Part shown: piece after piece, positions 1-5,160 of the stretch
Layout: each line of letters opens with the position of its first letter
Numbering within the stretch: position 1 is the stretch's first letter
Source: Oscillospiraceae bacterium
GTDB taxonomy: Bacteria; Bacillota; Clostridia; UBA1381
Length of the DNA: 5,284 nt
Direction of reading: 5' to 3'
Assembly (NCBI GenBank): GCA_022508725.1
Contig: JAFLUR010000167.1
Span: 1-5,284, forward strand
Notes under the pieces: model-generated
Seen by the model: only the letters and a program-made list of their open reading frames with translations
Database searches by the model: none
What the model was told of the DNA's origin: nothing
Translations under genes and position numbers: made by a program

Positions 1-2
1 TA

Positions 3-278
3 ACTGATAAAGCGAGAGATGCGATGGAAGTTTCTATAACAAAGAACAAAAAGGAGTTTGAAGACATTAGCTCTGATATGATTATTGAACTTGGTGTTTC
101 AGATGGCGATGACTTCGATGACTTTTTCGTGAACCCCTTGGTAGGTGATATTGTGAATCTTTCTGATAAGCATATGAATTTCTTCCGTAACATGGCAGTT
201 TTGATTATAGAGAGCATAGAGCGAACACTTCACCCTAATGAATATAAGATTGAGAATTTTGATCCATATAAGTTATAA
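3..278 (+). CDS. Unrecognised protein, 3' part (left end cut by window)
   Basis: I do not recognise this protein. The frame is open to the left edge with no stop, and the residues before the first Met (TDKARDA) read smoothly into what follows, so I treat it as the C-terminal part of a longer gene. The alternative is a complete 84-aa protein starting at ATG 24, but only a weak GAGAG (14-18) precedes that ATG. The visible part has a lysine/glutamate-rich helix, then a very acidic stretch (GDDFDDFF, about residues 28-35 from the Met), then a probable amphipathic helix (FFRNMAVLIIESIERTL), and it ends in PYKL. There is no membrane segment or catalytic motif. GC is about 35%, well below the rest of the window, which suggests a separate origin. 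The terminator at 413-451 lies downstream on the same strand. No function is assigned. Confidence 0.5.
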   Translation, partial: TDKARDAMEVSITKNKKEFEDISSDMIIELGVSDGDDFDDFFVNPLVGDIVNLSDKHMNFFRNMAVLIIESIERTLHPNEYKIENFDPYKL

Positions 279-412
279 GCAAGAGTTCTATGTACAAAAT
301 AGTTTAATCGAAAAGACTCCCTTTCCCACAAGAGGTTAATACTGCTTATTGACTGTCTGAAACTATTGATTTTGTGCGATTTTTGAATAAATCCTATAAG
401 AACACTCGCACC
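279..412. other. Intergenic stretch, no gene seen
   Basis: This AT-rich spacer lies between the first gene and the terminator. A minus-strand frame (230-472) crosses it but runs through the terminator and the end of the 84-codon gene, has no ribosome site, and looks like chance. I see no convincing promoter, RNA gene or repeat here. Confidence 0.5.
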
Positions 413-451
413 AAACCGGCTTGTAAGCTTTTGCTTATGAGCCGTTTTTTT
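413..451. terminator. Hairpin terminator between convergent genes
   Basis: A 12-bp stem (417-428 pairing with 433-444, including two G-U pairs) closes a TTTT loop and is followed on the + strand by seven T (445-451). This is a strong intrinsic terminator for transcription from the left. On the minus strand it lies about 20 nt past the stop of the membrane-protein gene and is preceded by seven A, but has only a short T run after it, so it would work less well in that direction. The position between converging genes fits a shared, bidirectional terminator. Confidence 0.8.
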
Positions 452-468
452 CGTTTGATAACCGTAAA

Positions 469-1110
469 TCAAAATAATACGGCTTTCGCGGCAAGCGACA
501 ATGCGACAGCTCCCGATAAACCGATGACGGTATATTTCGGGGTGTTGTACAAAACAGTTGCCGAGCCGATAAATATCAGTGTGTTTATTATACTTTTAAA
601 ATCAAAATACCAAAGACCTATCGAAAAACATTCGGATATCATAACCGTCAATATCAGAGTATCTATGACGAGAGATACTTTTGTTTTCCCCTTGCCGAAC
701 CAACAAACAAACGCCAATGCCGGCGACAGTACGGTAAAGCCGTACCATATCATCATATACCGCCGGGGATTAAAGCCGGAAAAAACAATGGTATATAAAT
801 GATAGGAGCAGCACATTCCCGCAAAAAACAGAAAAACATTCAAGCTTGCCCGCAGCGGTGTGCCGCTGAAAACCGAAATCGCAAGAGATATTAAAAGCCA
901 AATCGCAAGTTCGGAAAACACGTTTCTTAAATCGAGTATTCCCAATATACGCTGCCACGGGATCGCATCGTTGATCGACATATTGTCCAATTGCTTGGAT
1001 AAAGCGCCCAATGCGATTCCGAACAGCAATATCAATATGCTGTGTGTTATTTGTACAGATAATTTTATATCCTTCTCCGGCGCTCTTATTTTGCTGAGCC
1101 GTTCCCTCAT
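469..1110 (-). CDS. Polytopic membrane protein, 213 aa, unknown function
   Basis: Integral membrane protein with a short charged N-terminus (residues 1-20, rich in Arg/Lys/Glu) and about six or seven hydrophobic helices at roughly 21-38, 66-82, 88-110, 119-138, 145-164, 171-188 and 193-212. A motif around residues 111-123 (SGFNPRRYMMIWY) and the segment SINDAIPWQRILGILDLRNVF (split: SINDAIPWQ 45-53, LDLRNVF 59-65) look like conserved loop elements. The protein resembles uncharacterised membrane proteins that I recall from Lachnospiraceae-like genomes; that resemblance is from memory, not a search. The start is secure: ATG at 1110 follows a perfect AAGGAGGT (1127-1120) at 9 nt. It is the second gene of a unit, 29 nt after the 57-aa gene, and should share the promoter at 1358-1386. 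No transport or enzyme motif is visible, so no function is assigned. Confidence 0.85.
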   Translation of the reverse strand: MRERLSKIRAPEKDIKLSVQITHSILILLFGIALGALSKQLDNMSINDAIPWQRILGILDLRNVFSELAIWLLISLAISVFSGTPLRASLNVFLFFAGMCCSYHLYTIVFSGFNPRRYMMIWYGFTVLSPALAFVCWFGKGKTKVSLVIDTLILTVMISECFSIGLWYFDFKSIINTLIFIGSATVLYNTPKYTVIGLSGAVALSLAAKAVLF

Positions 1111-1119
1111 TTACAAAAG

Positions 1120-1127
1120 ACCTCCTT
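1120..1127 (-). promoter_or_regulatory. Ribosome binding site of the 213-aa membrane gene
   Basis: AAGGAGGT on the minus strand, 9 nt before ATG 1110. It lies in the 29-nt gap after the stop of the upstream 57-aa gene and fixes the start of the 213-aa protein. Confidence 0.85.
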
Positions 1128-1139
1128 AATTACGAATTT

Positions 1140-1313
1140 TTATTGTTTTTCCGTTTTGCCGCCGCGATAAAAGCCGAAGCAAATTATACACCACAGCGCC
1201 GGAATTACCGCGTACCCGGCATTTACTTGACCGTGATTCGCAAGAACATATCCGCCGCCGGCAAATGTTAAAATCAAAAAAACAATTCCTGAGATTAAAG
1301 AATTTTTTTTCAT
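1140..1313 (-). CDS. Small two-helix membrane protein, 57 aa
   Basis: Short protein beginning MKKNSLISGIVFLILTFAGG and ending in GGKTEKQ. Two hydrophobic helices are visible (about residues 5-25 and 34-50), joined by a short polar loop with HGQVNAGYAVIP (28-39); the ends are basic, so a hairpin in the cytoplasmic membrane is likely. The start ATG at 1313 is preceded by a purine-rich AGGGGA (about 1323-1328) at roughly 10 nt. A longer overlapping frame (1126-1419) exists, but it crosses the promoter palindrome, is rich in Cys/Arg and has no ribosome site, whereas this frame has sensible membrane composition, a stop placed just before the next gene's ribosome site, and the first position after the promoter. 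Small proteins of this look, with an NAGYAVIP-like centre, are frequent and uncharacterised in clostridial genomes (from memory). It probably acts with the 213-aa membrane protein downstream; function unknown. Confidence 0.8.
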   Translation of the reverse strand: MKKNSLISGIVFLILTFAGGGYVLANHGQVNAGYAVIPALWCIICFGFYRGGKTEKQ

Positions 1314-1349
1314 AGTGACTTTTCCCCTTTTTTGTATTACTGAATATTA

Positions 1350-1367
1350 CCGGTATAATTATACCGG
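1350..1367. promoter_or_regulatory. Perfect 18-bp palindrome, putative operator
   Basis: CCGGTATAATTATACCGG is a perfect inverted repeat. After a two-base mismatch on each side the symmetry continues for three more bases (TAT at 1345-1347, ATA at 1370-1372). It contains TATAAT on both strands and overlaps the -10 of the minus-strand promoter. A site of this size and position is what a dimeric repressor would use to block transcription of the two membrane-protein genes. The regulator is not encoded in the window, so its family cannot be named. Confidence 0.65.
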
Positions 1368-1386
1368 ATATACCGCACGAAATCAA
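1358..1386 (-). promoter_or_regulatory. Sigma-A-type promoter of the membrane-protein unit
   Basis: On the minus strand TTGATT (1386-1381), a spacer of exactly 17 nt, and TATAAT (1363-1358), a perfect -10. Transcription would start near 1351, leaving a leader of about 35-40 nt before ATG 1313. The -10 lies within the 1350-1367 palindrome. Confidence 0.75.
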
Positions 1387-1400
1387 CCCGAAAATCAACG

Positions 1401-1434
1401 AAAATACCCGTAATGGCACAGGCGGGTGTTTTTT
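1401..1434 (+). terminator. Terminator-like hairpin before the phage block
   Basis: AAAATACCCG (1401-1410) pairs with CGGGTGTTTT (1423-1432), 10 bp with one T-G pair, around a 12-nt loop, and a run of six T (1429-1434) falls at the 3' side on the + strand. The loop is large and the GC part of the stem only four or five pairs, so strength is uncertain. It lies upstream of the phage promoter, where it would insulate the packaging genes from transcription arriving from the left. Confidence 0.5.
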
Positions 1435-1470
1435 ATTTTATCTTACATTTATTTGCAATATATAAAGAAA

Positions 1471-1499
1471 TTGAATGAACTTTTCATACTTGGTAAAAT
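1471..1499 (+). promoter_or_regulatory. Promoter of the packaging genes
   Basis: TTGAAT (1471-1476), 17-nt spacer, TAAAAT (1494-1499), with TG at 1491-1492 giving an extended -10. Start of transcription is expected near 1506, about 28 nt before the small terminase ATG. An inverted repeat GGTAA-AATA-TTACC (1492-1505) covers the -10 and could be an operator. Confidence 0.6.
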
Positions 1500-1533
1500 A
1501 TTACCGTAATCAAATATATACGGAGGTTATTAT

Positions 1534-2016
1534 ATGCATTGGAACATGATAAAGCAGGATTATACCGAATCGGGAATGAATGTGAATGAGCTTGCGGCAA
1601 AATATAAGGTTACTCCAAATGCAATACGATACCGCATAAAAAAGGAAGGATGGATAAAGCCGAAAAACAGAGACGATATTTCCGCAAGAATAATGCTTAT
1701 CGCGGATGAGCTGCTGAACAAAACGGAAATCGCCGTCGAACAGCTTGACACATATATGCTGCACCGTAAAATAAAGGTCAAATCCATAGGATATGTTGAA
1801 GAAAGCGGAAAACCGGAAAAGGAGATGATCGAAGAATATGAAAAAATTCAAAACGTAAAGGGGATAATAGACAGAAACGAATTGAAAATATTATGCTCGG
1901 TTTTGAAAGAGCTTAAATCCGTTTATACGGGCAAGGATGATGAGCATACGCTCGGAAAGCTCGAAACCCTTTTGAAAGGACTCAACGATGAAAACATTCA
2001 GCACGAAACAGCTTGA
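1534..2016 (+). CDS. terS: Phage terminase small subunit, 160 aa
   Basis: DNA-recognition subunit of the packaging motor: it binds the phage packaging site and hands DNA to the large subunit. Residues about 15-43 form a helix-turn-helix of the kind found at the N-terminus of Firmicutes small terminases (NVNELAAKYKVTPNAIRYRI, then GW-KPKNRD). The middle and end are charged helices suited to ring assembly; the segment NVKGIIDRNELKILCSVLKE (about 108-127) matches the conserved IIDRK-L--I---LK pattern I recall for this family. At 160 aa it is a little shorter than many relatives (about 170-220) but appears complete. ATG 1534 is set by GGAGGT (1522-1527) at 6 nt. The end overlaps the large-subunit gene by 29 nt, indicating translational coupling. 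Function rests on the domain, length and position directly before terL. Confidence 0.88.
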   Translation: MHWNMIKQDYTESGMNVNELAAKYKVTPNAIRYRIKKEGWIKPKNRDDISARIMLIADELLNKTEIAVEQLDTYMLHRKIKVKSIGYVEESGKPEKEMIEEYEKIQNVKGIIDRNELKILCSVLKELKSVYTGKDDEHTLGKLETLLKGLNDENIQHETA

Positions 2017-3178
2017 GCTGCTTAAATTGTTCTGCCGCGGCGGACTTAAAAGAATCAATATCCTTGAGGGCAGCGTCAGAAGCGGAAAGACCCGGATATC
2101 GATAATTATATGGATATTGTGGGTCGCATCCTCTCCCAAAAGCCATGACTTTCTTATGTCGGGCAAAACGCTTACGGCTTTGAAACGCAATTGCCTCGAT
2201 CTGATCGAGGAGCTTGTCGGAACAAAAAATTTCGTTTATTCCGTTTCAAAAAAAGAGGCGTATCTTTTCGGAAGAAGGATATATCTCGAGGGCGCGTCGG
2301 ATTCGCGCGCGGAAAGCAAAATACGCGGAATGACGCTTATGGGCGCTTACTGCGATGAAGTGACCCTTTTTGACGAAAGCTTTTTTTCAATGCTTCTCTC
2401 ACGTCTTTCACTGCCCGGCGCAAAGCTTATAGCCACAACAAATCCCGATTCGCCCAATCACTGGCTTATGCGTAAATATATCAGCCGCAGGGACGAGCTG
2501 GATATGCTTTGCATGAAATTCACGATAGATGATAACTGCTTTCTCGACAGGGAGTATGTCGAAAGTCTTAAAAACGAGTATTCGGGAGTATTTTACGAAC
2601 GTTTTATTCTCGGGAACTGGGTCCTTGCGGAGGGATTGGTATATCCGATGTTCTCTCCCGAAAAGCATATCGTAAAGACCGGCGATGAGGAAAACGGCGA
2701 CGGACTTTACTACATCTCGGTGGATTACGGAACGCTTAATCCGTGTTCCATGGGCTTATGGAGGATAGACGGAAGAGACGCGGTCAGGATAAAAGAATAC
2801 TATCATGACGGGAGAAATTCCCATATTCAGAAAACCGATGAGGAATATTACAATGCTCTTTCCGAGCTTGCCGGCGGACGCGTTATACAGTGCATTGTCA
2901 TCGACCCGTCCGCGGCGTCGTTTATCGAGCTTATACGCAGAAAGGGCGAATATTCGGTGAGAAAGGCGCAAAACAATGTCCTTGACGGAATACGCTGCGT
3001 ATGCAGTATGCTTTCCGCCGGCAGGATATTTATAAATGAGTGCTGCCGTGACGCGATAAGAGAATTTTCAATGTACACATGGGACATTGAAAGCGGAGAG
3101 GATAAGGTAATAAAGGAAAACGACCATTCCATGGACGATATACGATACTTCTGCAATACTATTTTGAAAAGGATGTGA
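1988..3178 (+). CDS. terL: Phage terminase large subunit, 396 aa
   Basis: ATP-driven DNA translocase and headful or end nuclease that fills the procapsid through the portal. ATPase half: Walker A GSVRSGKT (28-35), Walker B MGAYCDE with D123/E124, and the coupling motif TTNPDSP (150-156), which is characteristic of the PBSX/Terminase_3 family. Nuclease half, RNase H-like: first Asp in SVDYGTLNP (D246), second in IVIDPSAAS (D306), and the last acidic pair in NDHSMDDIRYF (D383/D384). All residues expected for activity are present, and 396 aa is close to the usual length of about 400-430, so the protein looks functional. ATG 1988 follows AAAGGA (1975-1980) at 7 nt and lies inside the end of the small-subunit gene; the portal gene begins 6 nt after its stop. 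Confidence 0.96.
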   Translation: MKTFSTKQLELLKLFCRGGLKRINILEGSVRSGKTRISIIIWILWVASSPKSHDFLMSGKTLTALKRNCLDLIEELVGTKNFVYSVSKKEAYLFGRRIYLEGASDSRAESKIRGMTLMGAYCDEVTLFDESFFSMLLSRLSLPGAKLIATTNPDSPNHWLMRKYISRRDELDMLCMKFTIDDNCFLDREYVESLKNEYSGVFYERFILGNWVLAEGLVYPMFSPEKHIVKTGDEENGDGLYYISVDYGTLNPCSMGLWRIDGRDAVRIKEYYHDGRNSHIQKTDEEYYNALSELAGGRVIQCIVIDPSAASFIELIRRKGEYSVRKAQNNVLDGIRCVCSMLSAGRIFINECCRDAIREFSMYTWDIESGEDKVIKENDHSMDDIRYFCNTILKRM

Positions 3179-3184
3179 TTTTGT

Positions 3185-4480
3185 ATGTTTTTTGGAAATC
3201 TTTTTTTGAGAAACAGGTTTTTTAAACGGGAGGATTTGTGTGAAAACATTATGTCGGAGAAAATGAGCGAGGCGATTTCACTCTGGGACGCCGTGTATAA
3301 AAACAGAGCGCCGTGGCTCTCGGGGAATATACACAGTCTTAACCTTGCGTCTGCCGTTTGTTCGGAAATCGCGCGTCTTATCGCGATCGAGCTTAAAATA
3401 TCGGTTACGGGCTCATCGCGCGCCGAATTTCTGGAAAAGTCGATAAATCGTATTCTTCCGAGGCTTCGCGCGGAGATCGAGTATGCCTGCGCCTGCGGCG
3501 GAATGATAATGAAGCCTTATATAAAGGGCGGCGAGATGAACGTTGATTTTATTCCGCCGAATTCATTTATCCCGACCGCCATATCATCGGACGGCGCCGT
3601 GACTGCCGCGGATTTTATTCAAAAGGCCCAAAACAAAGGAAAATATCTTACAAGACTTGAGAGTCATTCCCTCGGCGGAAATACATATACGATAAGAAAC
3701 CGCGCCTTTATTTCGGATGATCGGTATAACCCCGGCAAAGAAATATCCCTTTCGGAAAGTGAAATATGGGCGGATATGTCGGAGTCGGTGTCGATAAGCA
3801 ATATAAGCCGTCCGCTTTTTGTGTATTTCCGTGTGCCGTGCGCGAACAATATCGAGCCGGATTCGCCTTTCGGTGTTTCGGTATTTTCACGCGCCGTCGA
3901 GCTTATGGAACAGGCGGACAGGCAGTATTCGCGTCTTATATGGGAATACGAAAGCGGCGAAAGAGCCTTGTATCTCGATGAAACCGCGTTTAGGCGGGAT
4001 AAGAACGGCAAACCCGTCCTTCCGGATAAAAGGCTTTACAAAACGATAAATTCGGGTGAAAACGATCTGTTTCACGACTGGTCGCCGGTAATAAGGGATG
4101 AGAGCATACTCAGAGGACTGGACAGCATTCTTGTAAAAATAGAGGATGCCTGCGGACTTTCACGGGGTACCTTTTCAAGAACGGATACTCAGGCGAAAAC
4201 GGCTACCGAACTGAAAATTCTTCGTCAGCGTTCCTATTCCGTCATAACCGATATGCAGAAGGCTTTGCGGAGTTCTCTTGAGGAACTCTTGTGCGTCATG
4301 AATATATGGTGTGAGCTTTCGGGAACAGGCGGGAGCGGAAAATACGGAACGGGCTTTGAATTTGACGACAGCATAATATGCGATACCGAAAAGGAATTTG
4401 AGCAGAAAATGAAGCTTGTATCCGCCGGTATCATGAGCAAAGAGGAATTTCGCGCATGGTATTTCGGAGAGGAAAAATAG
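3185..4480 (+). CDS. Phage portal protein, A118/SPP1 gp6-like, 431 aa
   Basis: Dodecameric ring at one vertex of the procapsid; DNA enters and leaves through it, and it docks the terminase. The protein matches the A118-type portal family common in Firmicutes prophages: an N-terminal basic stretch (FFGNLFLRNRFFKRED), then APWLSG and the helix SLNLASAVCSEIARLIAIEL (residues about 50-70), CACGGMIMKPYI, the segment YLTRLESHSLGGNTYTIRNR, FGVSVFSRAVELMEQADRQY (stem helices), LYLDETAF, a TATELKILRQRSY motif near residue 340, and a C-terminal FEFDDSII-D with the SAGIMSKEEFRAWYFGEE ending. These are all elements I recall from the family. Length is in or slightly below the family range (430-480), and no frameshift is seen. 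ATG 3185 is preceded by AAAAGG (about 3167-3172) at about 12 nt. Old annotations may call this family a capsid protein. Confidence 0.92.
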   Translation: MFFGNLFLRNRFFKREDLCENIMSEKMSEAISLWDAVYKNRAPWLSGNIHSLNLASAVCSEIARLIAIELKISVTGSSRAEFLEKSINRILPRLRAEIEYACACGGMIMKPYIKGGEMNVDFIPPNSFIPTAISSDGAVTAADFIQKAQNKGKYLTRLESHSLGGNTYTIRNRAFISDDRYNPGKEISLSESEIWADMSESVSISNISRPLFVYFRVPCANNIEPDSPFGVSVFSRAVELMEQADRQYSRLIWEYESGERALYLDETAFRRDKNGKPVLPDKRLYKTINSGENDLFHDWSPVIRDESILRGLDSILVKIEDACGLSRGTFSRTDTQAKTATELKILRQRSYSVITDMQKALRSSLEELLCVMNIWCELSGTGGSGKYGTGFEFDDSIICDTEKEFEQKMKLVSAGIMSKEEFRAWYFGEEK

Positions 4481-4649
4481 GGGAACACCGGTTTAAAGGA
4501 AAATAAAAAAATAATTTACGAAAAAATATCCGGATCTTCGGCGCAAAGCGCGCACGCGTTCGTGCCGTCTTTTCGCCGCCGGTGACGAATTGTTTTTTGA
4601 TATTGATTTATTCGGTGTTTCACAAAAGCAGTGAAGGGAGGTGAGAATA
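4481..4649 (+). other. Gap where a minor capsid gene would be expected
   Basis: In A118-like head operons a minor capsid or MuF-type gene usually separates portal and scaffold. Here there are only 169 bp. The first 50 bp are A-rich with several stops; the rest is GC-rich. A short + strand frame without a start, 4515-4634, ends in GDELFFDIDLFGVSQKQ followed by TGA just before the scaffold ribosome site. This could be the tail of a deleted gene or chance. A small hairpin GCACG-CGTT-CGTGC (4552-4565) followed by CGTCTTTT is present; it is too short to call a terminator. Confidence 0.4.
4634..4642 (+). promoter_or_regulatory. Ribosome binding site that sets the scaffold start
   Basis: AAGGGAGGT lies 7 nt before ATG 4650. 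It argues against a GTG start at 4641, which would fall inside the ribosome site itself. Confidence 0.75.
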
Positions 4650-5090
4650 ATGGAGGATATGTTGTCACGGGATATTCTCGAAGGACCGGGAACGGACGAT
4701 GAAAAGATCGGTCGTGTCATATCGGAGGCGGAGAAGCTGCGGTCTGAATTTGACGCCGTAAAGAAGGATTACGAGGAGCTTTTGCTTTCGGTAAGGAACG
4801 ATAAAATTCATTCCGCTCTTAAAAATGCCGGAGCAAAAAGCATAACCGCCGTTGAGGCGCTGCTTGACCGCGAAAAGCTCAGCTTTGACGGGATAGAGGT
4901 GGGCGGTCTGGACGAGGAAATAGCAAGAATAAAAAACGAGAATGATTTTTTATTCGATTCGGACTCGATGCCCTATGTTGTCGGAGAGACAAAAGGGACT
5001 GAGGACAGCAATTCGGCGGTTCGCAGAATTCTGGGACTTTTTTTGTGTACACGCATACTTTTGTGGTTATATTTCATTGTAAACAAGTGA
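4650..5090 (+). CDS. Phage scaffold protein, GP20-like, with aberrant C-terminus
   Basis: Scaffold proteins of this type fill the procapsid, guide major capsid assembly and leave before DNA enters. Residues about 15-50 form a charged coiled coil (EKIGRVISEAEKLRSEFDAV, KKDYEELLLSV). The core has the family pattern, HSALKNAGAKSITAVEALLD, then LSFDG-----GLDEEIARIK and FLFDSDSMPY (as recalled for phage minor structural protein GP20/scaffold). Usual members are about 160-200 aa with a longer N-terminal coil, so this 146-aa form is short at the front. At the back, VRRILGL (about residues 124-130) resembles a normal family end, but the frame continues for 16 hydrophobic residues (FLCTRILLWLYFIVNK) that do not fit a scaffold. 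I infer that the original stop was lost at a junction near 5040. No capsid gene follows. Confidence 0.75.
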   Translation: MEDMLSRDILEGPGTDDEKIGRVISEAEKLRSEFDAVKKDYEELLLSVRNDKIHSALKNAGAKSITAVEALLDREKLSFDGIEVGGLDEEIARIKNENDFLFDSDSMPYVVGETKGTEDSNSAVRRILGLFLCTRILLWLYFIVNK

Positions 5091-5095
5091 CCTTG
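5040..5095. other. Probable junction between phage DNA and unrelated flank
   Basis: Phage-like coding ends at about 5039. A 50-bp AT-rich stretch follows, containing an 8-bp palindrome GTGTACAC (5045-5052), and from about 5091 the sequence becomes GC-rich and carries a convergent non-phage gene. The exact breakpoint cannot be fixed from one sequence. Confidence 0.5.
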
Positions 5096-5114
5096 GCCGT
5101 ACCGCTCAAGACAG

Positions 5115-5150
5115 AAAAAGGGCGCCTCCCGCATGGGAGACGCCCTTTTT
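5115..5150. terminator. Bidirectional intrinsic terminator
   Basis: AAAAAGGGCGCCTCCC (5115-5130) pairs with GGGAGACGCCCTTTTT (5135-5150) around a GCAT loop: 16 positions with one C-A mismatch, plus T runs on both strands. It lies 10 nt beyond the stop of the minus-strand surface protein and 24 nt past the scaffold stop, so it can end both convergent transcripts. By composition it belongs to the right-hand flank. Confidence 0.93.
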
Positions 5151-5160
5151 TAGATTGTCG

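Noticed and set aside
230..472. 80-codon minus-strand frame
   Set aside because: Runs through the terminator and over the 3' end of the first gene; no ribosome site and no recognisable composition.
374..802. 142-codon + strand frame
   Set aside because: Antisense to the 213-aa membrane gene, overlaps the terminator at 413-451 and has no ribosome site.
860..1129. 89-codon + strand frame
   Set aside because: Antisense to the start of the 213-aa gene, whose ribosome site and membrane helices are far better support.
1126..1419. 97-codon minus-strand frame
   Set aside because: Crosses the promoter palindrome, is Cys/Arg-rich and lies in another frame of the convincing 57-aa membrane protein gene.
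1510..1851. 113-codon minus-strand frame
   Set aside because: Antisense shadow of the small terminase; Phe/Tyr/His-rich composition typical of a shadow.
2848..3249. 133-codon minus-strand frame across the terL-portal boundary
   Set aside because: Shadow of two well-supported genes; no start signal.
3664..4011. 115-codon minus-strand and other frames inside the portal gene
   Set aside because: The portal frame matches its family over its whole length; these are shadows.
4552..4574. Hairpin GCACG-CGTT-CGTGC with CGTCTTTT as terminator
   Set aside because: A 5-bp stem and a broken T run are too weak; terminating here would also cut off the scaffold.
4641..4649. GTG at 4641 as scaffold start
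   Set aside because: The GTG is part of the ribosome site; ATG 4650 has ideal spacing.
279..5100. Direct repeats as attL/attR flanking the phage block
   Set aside because: By eye I found no matching core between 279-468 or 1387-1533 and 5040-5095 beyond short T-rich matches.
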